A stretch of DNA of 24,039 nucleotides from Actinomycetes bacterium (GCA_025464025.1 JAODBP010000099.1:1-24039); one strand, 5' to 3'; positions 6,623-13,699 are shown, numbered from the stretch's first letter. A program made the numbers and translations. Notes: a model not told the origin generated them from the sequence alone.

Positions 6623-9145
6623 ATGGCCGAAGTCCCCGAGAAGCCGTCGCTCGACGGTCTTGAAGCGAAGTGGTCCGCCCGCTGGGAGGCGGACGGCACG
6701 TTCCGCTTCGACCGCACGAAGGCGCGGGACGAGGTGTACGCCATCGACACGCCGCCGCCCACGGTCAGCGGGTCGCTCCACGTCGGCCACGTGTTCTCGT
6801 ACACGCACACCGACACCATCGCCCGCTTCCAGCGCATGCGGGGCCGCGAGGTCTTCTATCCCATGGGGTGGGACGACAACGGTCTGCCCACCGAGCGCCG
6901 GGTGCAGAACTACTACGGCGTCCGCTGCGACCCGACGGTGCCGTACGACCCGTCGTTCACGCCGCCGGAGACGCCCGACCCGAAGCAGCAGATCCCGGTC
7001 TCCCGCCGGAACTTCGTCGCCCTCTGCGAGCAGCTCACGGCCGAGGACGAGCAGGTCTTCGAGGACCTGTGGCGCATGGCCGGGCTGTCCGTCGACTGGA
7101 ACCTCCAGTACGCCACCATCGACCAGCGGGCCCAGCGCGTGGCCCAGCGGGCCTTCCTCCGCAACCTGGCCCGGGGCGAGGCCTACACCACCGACGCGCC
7201 CACCCTGTGGGACGTCGACTTCCGCACGGCCGTGGCCCAGGCCGAGCTCGAGGACCGCGAGCTGCCCGGCGCCTACCACCGCATCGGCTTCCCGCGCTCG
7301 GACGGCGGCGAGCCGGTGTTCATCGAGACCACGCGCCCCGAGCTGATCCCGTCGTGCGTGGCCCTCGTGGCCCACCCCGACGACGAGCGCTACCAGCCGC
7401 TGTTCGGCTCGACCGTCACCACGCCCCTGTTCGGCGTCGAGGTGCCGGTGCACCCGCACACCCTGGCCGACCCGGAGAAGGGCTCCGGCATCGCCATGAT
7501 CTGCACGTTCGGCGACACCACCGACGTGACGTGGTGGCGCGAGCTCGACCTGCCGACCCGGGCCGTCATCCAGCGCGACGGTCGGTTCCAGCAGTCGCAG
7601 CCCGAATGGATCGAGTCCGGGCCCTGGGACGAGCTGGCCGGCAAGACGGCGAAGCAGGCCCAGCGGATCATCGTCGAGCTGCTCACCGCCTCGGGCGACC
7701 TCGTCGGCGAGCCCAAGCCGATCACCCACCCGGTGAAGTTCTACGAGAAGGGTGACCGCCCGCTCGAGATCGTCACCAGCCGCCAGTGGTACATCCGCAA
7801 CGGCGGCCGCGACGCGTCGATCCGGGAGGCGCTGCTCGAGCGGGGCCGCCAGCTCGACTGGCACCCCGACTACATGCGCCACCGCTTCGAGCACTGGGTC
7901 GAGGGCCTCAACGGCGACTGGCTCGTCAGCCGCCAGCGGTTCTTCGGCGTGCCGATCCCGATCTGGTACCCGGTCGGCGCCGACGGCGAGCCGGTGTGGG
8001 ACGAGCCGATCATCCCCGACGAGTCGACCCTCCCGGTCGACCCCCAGGGCGACGCGCCCCCCGGCTTCGACGAGTCGCAGCGGGGCCAGGTCGGCGGCTT
8101 CGTCGGCGACGCCGACATCATGGACACCTGGGCCACCTCGTCGCTCACCCCGCAGATCGCGTGCGGGTGGGAGGACGACCCCGACCTGTTCAGCCGGACC
8201 TTCCCGATGGACCTGCGCCCGCAGGGCCACGACATCATCCGCACCTGGCTGTTCTCCACCGTCGTGCGCTCGCACCTCGAGCACGACTCACTGCCGTGGA
8301 CCGACACCGCCCTGTCGGGGTGGATCCTCGACCCCGACCGCAAGAAGATGTCGAAGTCGAAGGGCAACGTGGTCACGCCCCTCGCCCTGCTCGAGGAGCA
8401 CGGCACCGACGCCGTCCGCTACTGGGCCGCGCGCGGCGGGCCGGGCACCGACACCGCGTTCGACACCGGGCAGATGAAGATCGGCCGGCGCCTGGCCATC
8501 AAGCTGCTCAACGCCTCGAAGTTCGCCATCAGCCTCGGCGCCATGCCCGGGGGCACCGTCACCGAACCGCTCGACCTGTCGATGCTGGCCCAGCTCTCCC
8601 AGGCCGTGGCCGACGCCACCGCCGGGTTCGAGGGCTACGACTACACCCGGGCCCTCGACCGCACCGAGTCGTTCTTCTGGCGCTTCTGCGACGACTACGT
8701 CGAGCTGGTCAAGGGCCGGGCCTACGGCGAGGGCGCACCCGCCGAGTCGGCCAAGGCCGCCCTCGGGATCGCCCTGTCCACCCTGCACCGGCTGTTCGCC
8801 CCGTTCCTACCGTTCGTCACCGACGAGGTGTGGTCGTGGTGGCAGGAGGGCTCGGTCCACCGGGCGCCCTGGCCGGTCACCGGTGAGCTGCCCGAGGGCG
8901 GCGCCCCCGCCCTCTTCGACGTGGCGGCCCAGGTCCTCACCGAGGTCCGCCGGGCCAAGACCACGGCGAAGCGCTCACTGAAGGCCGACGTCACCTCGAT
9001 CGTCGTCACCGGCCCCGACCTCGATGCCGTCCGGGCGGCCGAGGCCGACATCCGCGACGCCGGTCGGGTCGCGGCCGTGTCCTACCTCGACGGCCCCGAG
9101 CTCTCGGTCGAGGTCACCCTCGCCCCGGAGGAGCCCGCTCCCTAG
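6623..9145 (+). CDS. valS: Valine--tRNA ligase, short form
   Basis: An 840-residue class I synthetase that charges tRNA-Val and edits misactivated threonine. The start PPPTVSGSLHVGH carries the HIGH-type motif at about 53-56. The editing domain includes FIETTRPELIPSCVALVAHP at about residues 233-252. The catalytic core ends with DRKKMSKSKGN (KMSKS about 575-579), followed by the anticodon-binding helical domain. It is shorter than the roughly 950-residue E. coli enzyme and has no obvious C-terminal coiled-coil arm. The end, with RRAKTTAKRSLKADV, resembles the archaeal/rickettsial style of ValRS. It is divergent from cysS with 49 bp between. The ATG at 6623 is where homology begins. Confidence 0.97.
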   Translation: MAEVPEKPSLDGLEAKWSARWEADGTFRFDRTKARDEVYAIDTPPPTVSGSLHVGHVFSYTHTDTIARFQRMRGREVFYPMGWDDNGLPTERRVQNYYGVRCDPTVPYDPSFTPPETPDPKQQIPVSRRNFVALCEQLTAEDEQVFEDLWRMAGLSVDWNLQYATIDQRAQRVAQRAFLRNLARGEAYTTDAPTLWDVDFRTAVAQAELEDRELPGAYHRIGFPRSDGGEPVFIETTRPELIPSCVALVAHPDDERYQPLFGSTVTTPLFGVEVPVHPHTLADPEKGSGIAMICTFGDTTDVTWWRELDLPTRAVIQRDGRFQQSQPEWIESGPWDELAGKTAKQAQRIIVELLTASGDLVGEPKPITHPVKFYEKGDRPLEIVTSRQWYIRNGGRDASIREALLERGRQLDWHPDYMRHRFEHWVEGLNGDWLVSRQRFFGVPIPIWYPVGADGEPVWDEPIIPDESTLPVDPQGDAPPGFDESQRGQVGGFVGDADIMDTWATSSLTPQIACGWEDDPDLFSRTFPMDLRPQGHDIIRTWLFSTVVRSHLEHDSLPWTDTALSGWILDPDRKKMSKSKGNVVTPLALLEEHGTDAVRYWAARGGPGTDTAFDTGQMKIGRRLAIKLLNASKFAISLGAMPGGTVTEPLDLSMLAQLSQAVADATAGFEGYDYTRALDRTESFFWRFCDDYVELVKGRAYGEGAPAESAKAALGIALSTLHRLFAPFLPFVTDEVWSWWQEGSVHRAPWPVTGELPEGGAPALFDVAAQVLTEVRRAKTTAKRSLKADVTSIVVTGPDLDAVRAAEADIRDAGRVAAVSYLDGPELSVEVTLAPEEPAP

Positions 9146-9159
9146 GTAGCGAGTCCAGC

Positions 9160-9204
9160 GTTGTGTGCAGTTGCCCTCGCATGTCGAGGTCAAGTGCACA
9201 CAAC
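9160..9204. terminator. Hairpin downstream of valS (terminator-like)
   Basis: GTTGTGTGCA (9160-9169) pairs with TGCACACAAC (9195-9204). The stem continues inward with TTG/CAA and CCTCG/CGAGG around a CATGT loop, so 18 of 20 positions pair. It lies 14 nt after the valS stop in a convergent gap. There is no T-tract. Its AT-richer arms differ from the other hairpins here, so an operator or mobile-element end is an alternative. Confidence 0.6.
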
Positions 9205-9234
9205 CCTGACGGCGGGTGAGGGAGTGGGCACCTC

Positions 9235-9319
9235 ATGGCCCCAGCGGCGAAGGACGGCCGGGCGTCGCTCATGCACGAGCAGATGATGCCGCGGCTCGTC
9301 GAGCTCCTGACCGAGAACG
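9235..9319 (+). pseudogene. Possible 5' stub of a truncated gene
   Basis: A plus-strand frame starts MAPAAKDGRASLMHEQMM and shows strong G/C bias at third positions up to about 9319. That is exactly where the antisense EthD-like gene ends and the bias on this frame is lost. The open frame continues to 9468, but only as antisense sequence. A GAGGGAG about 13 nt upstream of the ATG could be an old ribosome binding site. I cannot assign a family to the 28 or so codons. A chance open frame is the alternative. Confidence 0.35.
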
Positions 9320-9679
9320 TCAGAAGATCTCGTGCTCGACGGTGTAGAAGATCGAGCACCGGGCGAAGTCGAGGAACGTCGACTCGTCCTGGAGCAGGCG
9401 CTTCCCGGCCTCGATCGACGCCTCGGTCGACGGGCCGCCGGCCACGTCGTCGAACCACACCTCGGTGATGCCGTCGTAGGGCTCGCCCGAACCCCGGCTG
9501 GCCCGCACCGCGTCGTTCGCCGGCGTGTCGAGCGTGTGGCTCTGGACGTAGCGCCGCATCGACGGGATCGCCTCCCGCAGCGAGCGCACCAGCTTCCCGT
9601 GGTCCTCCAGCCAGTAGCGCTGGAACTCCTCGCGGGTGAGGTCGGGGTTGCGGGTGCAGCAGAACACGAGCTTCACCAT
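9320..9679 (-). CDS. EthD-like dimeric alpha-beta barrel protein
   Basis: A 119-residue protein with the EthD pattern: strand MVKLVFCCTRN, then DLTREEFQRYWLEDHGKLV, then a middle strand with RRYVQSHTL, then EVWFDD and a closing strand. EthD-family proteins are small ferredoxin-like-fold proteins found beside oxidoreductases and sometimes needed for degradation pathways; the reaction here is unknown. Its ATG shares one base with the stop codon of the upstream SDR (TGATG), so translation is probably coupled. It is the last gene of the three-gene minus-strand unit starting at 10946. Confidence 0.8.
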   Translation of the reverse strand: MVKLVFCCTRNPDLTREEFQRYWLEDHGKLVRSLREAIPSMRRYVQSHTLDTPANDAVRASRGSGEPYDGITEVWFDDVAGGPSTEASIEAGKRLLQDESTFLDFARCSIFYTVEHEIF

Positions 9680-10500
9680 CAGCGGCCTGCCTTCAGGTCG
9701 TCGAGCTCGCGCTCGAACACGGGGAAGAACACCTCGCCGTTCGGGAGCAGCCAGAACTGGTTGGCCCGGATCGCGTCGACGACCATCCGGCCCGCATCGT
9801 CGGACGGGATGCCGGCATCGGTGTAGGCGAGGATCGAGTCCCACGCCGCCTCCACCTCGGGCGCCATCGTGACCTCGCGGGGCACGCCCCCCGGCCCGGT
9901 GTTCTGGAGCTGGGTGGTGATCTCGGTGACCACCGCGCCCGGGCAGACCAGGGTGACGCCGACCTTGGCGCCCTTGAGGGCCAGGTCGGCCTTGAGCGCC
10001 TTCGACAGGCCGACGACGGCGTGCTTCGTCGTGCAGTACGGCCCGTGCACCGTCGCCGGCATGAGGCCGCCGGCCGACGACACGTTCACCACGTGGCCCT
10101 CCGGCTCGGCCAGCAGGTGGGGCAGGAAGGCCCGGATGGCGTGCACCGGGCCCCAGAGGTTGACGCCCATGACCCACTCCCAGTCCTCCCGGGAGATCTC
10201 CCAGAGGTAGCCCGGGGCGAAGACGCCGGCGTTGTTCACCAGCACGTGCACGGCGCCGAAGGCCTCCAGCGTGGCGTCGGCCAGGTGCTGCACGGCGGCC
10301 TCGTCGGCCACGTCGGTGGGCACACCCAGCACCTCGGCACCGGTGGCCCGCAGCTCGTCGACCGCGCCCGCCAACCGCTGCTCGTTCTGGCTGGCCAGCA
10401 CCACCCGCATGCCCTCGGCGGCGAACGCCCTGGCGATCGACCGCCCGATGCCGGTGCTGGCGCCGGTCACGACCGCGACGCGGCCTCCAAGTTGCTCCAT
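9679..10500 (-). CDS. Short-chain dehydrogenase/reductase (classical SDR)
   Basis: A 273-residue Rossmann-fold oxidoreductase. It has the cofactor loop TGASTGIG (12-19), NNAG (89-92), the catalytic Ser at 141/142 (NVSSAGG), and Tyr155-x3-Lys159 (YCTTK), all as expected for an active classical SDR using NAD(P)H. The substrate is not evident. The C-terminal stretch NQFWLLPNGEVFFPVF is typical of SDRs annotated near lipid or xenobiotic pathways. The first 34 nt overlap the end of the cyclic-nucleotide-domain gene, and its stop overlaps the EthD-like start, so the three genes form a tight operon. Confidence 0.93.
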   Translation of the reverse strand: MEQLGGRVAVVTGASTGIGRSIARAFAAEGMRVVLASQNEQRLAGAVDELRATGAEVLGVPTDVADEAAVQHLADATLEAFGAVHVLVNNAGVFAPGYLWEISREDWEWVMGVNLWGPVHAIRAFLPHLLAEPEGHVVNVSSAGGLMPATVHGPYCTTKHAVVGLSKALKADLALKGAKVGVTLVCPGAVVTEITTQLQNTGPGGVPREVTMAPEVEAAWDSILAYTDAGIPSDDAGRMVVDAIRANQFWLLPNGEVFFPVFERELDDLKAGR

Positions 10501-10946
10501 GCCTCCGTCGTAGCAGGCGGGGTGGCCAGCGCGTCGAAGCGAGCGGCCATCCGGCGGGCCACGGCGGCGCCGAGCGAGGTCGAGTCGAGCATGCCGTGGA
10601 AGGCCCGGGCCGGGATCGAGATCACCGTCGCCGGGGTGGCGGCCACGACGTCGACCCACGACGGGGCGCCGAGCACGATCTCGGCCTCGCACGCCGCCTC
10701 GCCGGCCGCGACCAGGCCGACGGGCTGGCCGCCCCGGCGCAGCTCGAGCGAGCCCTCGGCCACGACCCACACCCAGCGGGCGTGGACGCCCTGCTGCTGG
10801 AGGCGGGCACCGGGCTCGACCGTGACCCAGTCGGCGTGCCGGCTCAGCGCCTTGCGCACCTCGGGGGTCAGGCCGCCGAACCACTCGACGGGGGCCAGGT
10901 CGTCCCACGGTTGGGACCAACCTCTACTTCTTCTGGACAACCTCAT
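10467..10946 (-). CDS. Cyclic-nucleotide-binding-domain (Crp-like) protein without HTH
   Basis: A 159-residue protein that reads as a single cNMP-binding beta-roll: LTPEVRKALSRHADWVTVEP, then GARLQQQGVHARWVWVVAEG, a SLELRRGGQPVGLVAAGE turn, and ISIPARAFHGML. No helix-turn-helix follows, so it is not a complete Crp-type regulator. It could be a ligand sensor or protein partner. The ATG at 10946 has no ribosome binding site. A TAACTT hexamer ends 7 nt upstream and a TTGACA lies 19 nt further up, suggesting a leaderless transcript. The stop lies inside the SDR gene (34-nt overlap). Confidence 0.75.
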   Translation of the reverse strand: MRLSRRSRGWSQPWDDLAPVEWFGGLTPEVRKALSRHADWVTVEPGARLQQQGVHARWVWVVAEGSLELRRGGQPVGLVAAGEAACEAEIVLGAPSWVDVVAATPATVISIPARAFHGMLDSTSLGAAVARRMAARFDALATPPATTEAWSNLEAASRS

Positions 10947-10948
10947 GA

Positions 10949-10984
10949 TTCTGAAGTTAGCATCAGAACCTGTCAGGTTGTCAA
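10949..10984. promoter_or_regulatory. Divergent promoter with two dyads (CNBD operon / HxlR gene)
   Basis: For the minus strand, TTGACA (10984-10979) and TAACTT (10959-10954) form a -35/-10 pair with a 19-nt spacer; GCTAAC two bases earlier gives 17 nt. Two palindromes overlap it: AACCTG-T-CAGGTT (10967-10979), lying in the spacer, and TTCTGA-N8-TCAGAA (10949-10968), lying over the -10. Either could be the operator of the adjacent HxlR-family regulator. A weak plus-strand pair (TTAGCA, GTCAAT) is also possible. Confidence 0.6.
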
Positions 10985-10994
10985 TCGAAATTGC

Positions 10995-11006
10995 AGGAGG
11001 CCTCCT
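10995..11006 (+). promoter_or_regulatory. Palindrome covering the ribosome binding site of the HxlR gene
   Basis: AGGAGGCCTCCT is a perfect 12-bp palindrome that contains the Shine-Dalgarno GGAGG of the HxlR gene. The ATG at 11010 follows 9 nt after the GGAGG. A stable fold of only 12 nt without a loop is unlikely in one mRNA, but the site could be a protein-binding dyad. Confidence 0.45.
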
Positions 11007-11009
11007 ACG

Positions 11010-11666
11010 ATGGGCGTGATGACCACCCGGCGGTCCTATCGGCAGCTCTGCGGCCTGGCGGCCGCCCTCGACGTGGTCGGCGAGCGGTGGACGATGCTCA
11101 TCGTCCGCGACCTCTCGCTCGGCCCCCGGCGCTACGGCGAGCTGCTCGAAGGGCTCCCCGGCATCGGCGAGGGGCTCCTGGCCCAGCGCCTCCGCCACCT
11201 CGAGGCCGAGGAGCTGGTGCAGCGCACGTTCTCGACCGACGTCGGTGCCGTCGTCTACGAGCTCACCGAGGCCGGCCACGACCTCTGGGCCGCCATGGTC
11301 CCCCTCGCCGCCTGGGGCCTCCAGCGCGTCGGCCCGATCGACGACGAAGACGTGCGGGCCGACTGGCTGGCCGTCGCCGTCCAGGCCCGGTACGAGCCGA
11401 GCCGCTCGGTCGGCCTCCACGAGACCTACGAGATGCGGATCGACGACGAGCCGTACACGATCACCGCCAACGACGGCTCGATCACCGTCGAGCGGGGTGA
11501 GGCCACCGACCCGGCGGTGCGCGTCACGCTCGACCTCGACACGGTCATGCAGATCGGCATCGGCCAGCTCACCGTCGCCGGCGCCCGCGAAGCCGGTCTC
11601 ACCAAGCTCGAGGGCACCCCCGAGGCCATCACCCGCTACGGCACGCTCCTCCGCGGCCTCCAGTAG
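11010..11666 (+). CDS. HxlR-family winged-helix regulator with SCP2-like C-terminal domain
   Basis: A 218-residue protein. Residues about 9-105 form an HxlR winged helix: LCGLAAALDVVGERWTMLIV, then RDLSLGPRRYGELLEGLPGI, then LAQRLRHLEAEELVQR and a wing ending YELTEAGHDL. Residues about 120-218 (EMRIDDEPYTITANDGSITV, DLDTVMQIGIGQLTVAGARE, LTKLEGTPEAI) match the SCP2-like domain often attached to actinobacterial HxlR proteins, which could bind a lipid ligand. Canonical HxlR proteins end near residue 120. A strong GGAGG precedes the ATG at 11010. It is divergent from the CNBD-SDR-EthD operon and probably regulates it. Its stop is 6 bp from the convergent mscS-type stop. Confidence 0.88.
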   Translation: MGVMTTRRSYRQLCGLAAALDVVGERWTMLIVRDLSLGPRRYGELLEGLPGIGEGLLAQRLRHLEAEELVQRTFSTDVGAVVYELTEAGHDLWAAMVPLAAWGLQRVGPIDDEDVRADWLAVAVQARYEPSRSVGLHETYEMRIDDEPYTITANDGSITVERGEATDPAVRVTLDLDTVMQIGIGQLTVAGAREAGLTKLEGTPEAITRYGTLLRGLQ

Positions 11667-11672
11667 GGGGCC

Positions 11673-12671
11673 CTAACCGCCTTCCGGGGGCGTGGCCAGG
11701 GGCGAGACGACGGGGACCTGGATGCCGGCGGCCTGGAAGGCGTTGGTGATCTCCTGGCGCAGGGCCCGGAGCACCGAGTCCTGGTTGCCCGGGCGGGTCT
11801 TCACCACCAGGCGGATGGTGATGCCGGTGGCGCCCATGCCCTGCACGCCCCACACCTCGGGCTCCTCCAGGATCGACGCCGCCCACCGCTCGTCGTGCCA
11901 GACGGCGTCGGCCACGTCCTTGATCACCGACTGGGCCACGCTCACGTCGGTGCCGTGGGCGACCTGGATGTCGAGCACGGCGCGCGACCACTCCTGCGAC
12001 TTGTTGCCGATGCGCTTGATCTCGCCGTTGGGGATGTGCCACACCGTCCCCTGCACGTCGCGCAGGCGGGTCGTGCGCAGGCTCAGGCCCTCGACCACGC
12101 CCGACGCCTCGCCGGCGTCGATCGAGTCACCCACGCCGAACTGGTCCTCGATGAGCATGAAGAAGCCGGAGAGGAAGTCGCGCACCAGCGTCTGGGCGCC
12201 GAAGCCGACCGCCACGCCGACGATGCCGGCACCGGCCAGCAGCGGCCCGAGGCTGATCTCGAACTCGCCCAGGACCGTGAGCCCGGCCACCGTCCAGATC
12301 ACCACCCGGCCCAGGCTCTTGAGCACGGCAGCCAGGGTCTCGGCCCGCTGGTGGGCCCGGTCGCCGAGTGCACCGGTGGCCAGCAGCGACGCCACCTCGC
12401 CGGGCTCGCCCACGCCCCGCTTGATCGACGAGCGCTCGATGCCGTCGACGAACTTGCGGATGGCGGTCGACAGGACCCGGCTGGCGATGCCGGCCAGGAC
12501 GAGGATGAGGATGATCTTGAGGGGCCGGGCGATCAGCCAGTCGGAGGCACGGGCGAGCACGTCGTTGTGGGTCTGCCGGAAGACGAAGAGGCAGGCAGCG
12601 CCGGCGTTGTCGCCGCACGCCGCGGTCTCCTCCCGGGTGACGGCGGCGAGGATCGGCACCAGCCCCTGCAT
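11673..12671 (-). CDS. MscS-family mechanosensitive channel
   Basis: About 332 residues. The N-terminal part has a membrane helix (PLKIILILVLAGIASRVL). The pore region holds VVIWTVAGLTVLGEFEI and the glycine/alanine-rich LLAGAGIVGVAVGFGAQTLV. The beta domain follows with DFLSGFFMLIEDQFGVGDSI and TVWHIPNGEIKRIGNKSQEWSRAVLD, both family hallmarks. Members release solutes through the inner membrane under hypo-osmotic stress. I chose ATG 12671 because upstream in-frame sequence overlaps the divergent ATPase gene and has no membrane character. TACGGT ends 8 nt before this ATG and no ribosome binding site is present. Confidence 0.92.
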   Translation of the reverse strand: MQGLVPILAAVTREETAACGDNAGAACLFVFRQTHNDVLARASDWLIARPLKIILILVLAGIASRVLSTAIRKFVDGIERSSIKRGVGEPGEVASLLATGALGDRAHQRAETLAAVLKSLGRVVIWTVAGLTVLGEFEISLGPLLAGAGIVGVAVGFGAQTLVRDFLSGFFMLIEDQFGVGDSIDAGEASGVVEGLSLRTTRLRDVQGTVWHIPNGEIKRIGNKSQEWSRAVLDIQVAHGTDVSVAQSVIKDVADAVWHDERWAASILEEPEVWGVQGMGATGITIRLVVKTRPGNQDSVLRALRQEITNAFQAAGIQVPVVSPLATPPEGG

Positions 12672-12679
12672 GGCCGGAC

Positions 12680-12685
12680 ACCGTA
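12680..12685 (-). promoter_or_regulatory. Candidate -10 element of the mscS-type gene (leaderless)
   Basis: Minus-strand TACGGT, with 8 nt to the ATG at 12671, fits TANNNT, and no Shine-Dalgarno sequence lies between. The gap to the divergent ATPase gene is only 32 bp. Confidence 0.4.
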
Positions 12686-12703
12686 GAGGGGAGAAGTCCG
12701 CCG

Positions 12704-13081
12704 ATGGGCAACGGCGAGCAGCGGGTGGAGCTGCCGCCCCGACCGACCAGCGCGGCCGAGGCACGGCGCTTCGTCGCGAAGGCGCTGCGATCGGTGGAGC
12801 CCTCGGTGCGGGAGGTCGGCGTGCTCCTGGCCAGCGAGCTCGTCACCAACGCCCTGCTCTACGCCCAGGGCCGCATCGTCGTGCGGGTCACACCGGTCGA
12901 GCACGCCTGGCGGGTCACCGTCCACGACGGCAGCTCCACCGACATCCGGCCCCGTCAGGTGGGCATCGAGGCCACCTCGGGCCGGGGCCTCGCCCTCGTC
13001 GAGCAGCTCTCCACGTCGTGGGGCGTCGACCACGACGACGGCCGGGGCAAGGAGGTCTGGTTCGAGGTGCCCAGGACCTAG
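12704..13081 (+). CDS. RsbW/SpoIIAB-like ATP-binding protein (anti-sigma kinase fold)
   Basis: A 125-residue stand-alone GHKL ATPase domain. The N box is ELVTNALLYA (about 44-53), the G1 box is TVHDGS, and the G2 region is GRGLALVEQL. These match HATPase_c_2 proteins related to the anti-sigma factor kinases RsbW and SpoIIAB. No sigma factor or anti-anti-sigma gene is adjacent, so the partner is unknown. Many actinobacteria carry dozens of such orphan ATPases. The ATG at 12704 has GGGGAG about 10 nt upstream. The YqgE-like gene follows after 26 bp in the same direction. Confidence 0.85.
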   Translation: MGNGEQRVELPPRPTSAAEARRFVAKALRSVEPSVREVGVLLASELVTNALLYAQGRIVVRVTPVEHAWRVTVHDGSSTDIRPRQVGIEATSGRGLALVEQLSTSWGVDHDDGRGKEVWFEVPRT

Positions 13082-13107
13082 GCCCGGTGGGCGGGCATCA
13101 TGGAGGG

Positions 13108-13659
13108 GTGACGCCGCTGGCCAAGGGGATGCTCCTCGTCGCCACGCCGCCCCTGGTCGACCCGAACTTCGACCGGACGGTGGTGCTCCTGCTGGAGCAC
13201 GGTGACGGCGGTGCCGTCGGCGTGGTGCTCAACCGGCCGAGCGACACCCGGGTCGCCGAGGCGCTCCCGGGCTGGGAGCTGCTGGCCGCCGAGCCCAGCA
13301 CGGTGTTCGTCGGCGGCCCGGTCTCCGAGGACGCCGCCATCGCCCTCGGCGCCGCCCGCCGCCCAGACCCCGGCTCGGGCTTCATGGCCGTGGTCGGTGA
13401 GGTCGGCACGATCGACCTGCACCGCAACCCCGACGACGTGTGGGACGACATCGCCGCCGTCCGGATCTTCGCCGGCTACGCCGGGTGGGGGCCGGGCCAG
13501 CTCGAGGACGAGCTGGCCAACCACGCCTGGGTGGTCCTCCCGAGCGAGGCCGACGACGTGATGGGCCCGCCCGAAGACCTGTGGCGCCGGGTCCTGCGCC
13601 GCCAGGGCGGGACGACGGCCTGGCTGGCCAACGCCCCCGCCGATCCCTCGGTCAACTAG
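13108..13659 (+). CDS. YqgE/AlgH family protein (UPF0301)
   Basis: A 183-residue protein with the family pattern: LAKGMLLVATPPLVDPNFDR near the N-terminus, TVVLLLEHGDGGAVGVVLNR, then VFVGGPVSEDAAIALG, FAGYAGWGPGQLEDEL, and DLWRRVL near the end. The molecular role of the family is not established. The start is taken at GTG 13108. A GGAGG sits directly against it and is too close for a normal ribosome binding site, while CATCAT 6 nt upstream could be a -10 of a leaderless mRNA. A four-codon frame, ATGGAGGGGTGA, overlaps the GTG. The TAG stop shares CTAG with the convergent ABC transporter stop. Confidence 0.9.
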   Translation: MTPLAKGMLLVATPPLVDPNFDRTVVLLLEHGDGGAVGVVLNRPSDTRVAEALPGWELLAAEPSTVFVGGPVSEDAAIALGAARRPDPGSGFMAVVGEVGTIDLHRNPDDVWDDIAAVRIFAGYAGWGPGQLEDELANHAWVVLPSEADDVMGPPEDLWRRVLRRQGGTTAWLANAPADPSVN

Positions 13660-13699
13660 GCCCCCGCGGTCAACGAGGCCGGCGCCTCGGTGAACTGGG
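13647..13699. repeat. Three imperfect 14-bp repeats at a convergent gene overlap
   Basis: CTCGGTCAACTAGG (13647), CGCGGTCAACGAGG (13665) and CTCGGTGAACTGGG (13686) follow one another at 18-21 bp spacing. They lie across the 3' ends of the YqgE-like and ABC genes, and the ABC protein's last residues are encoded by them. This looks like local duplication that moved one or both stop codons. Confidence 0.5.

Noticed and set aside
6596..8284. A 562-codon minus-strand open frame antisense to valS
   Set aside because: No recognisable motif, repetitive Ala/Arg/Gly/Val content, and complete overlap with an unmistakable synthetase.
9320..10177. A long frame extending the EthD-like protein upstream through the SDR gene
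   Set aside because: The upstream part is an out-of-frame shadow of the SDR. The EthD domain begins at ATG 9679, coupled to the SDR stop.
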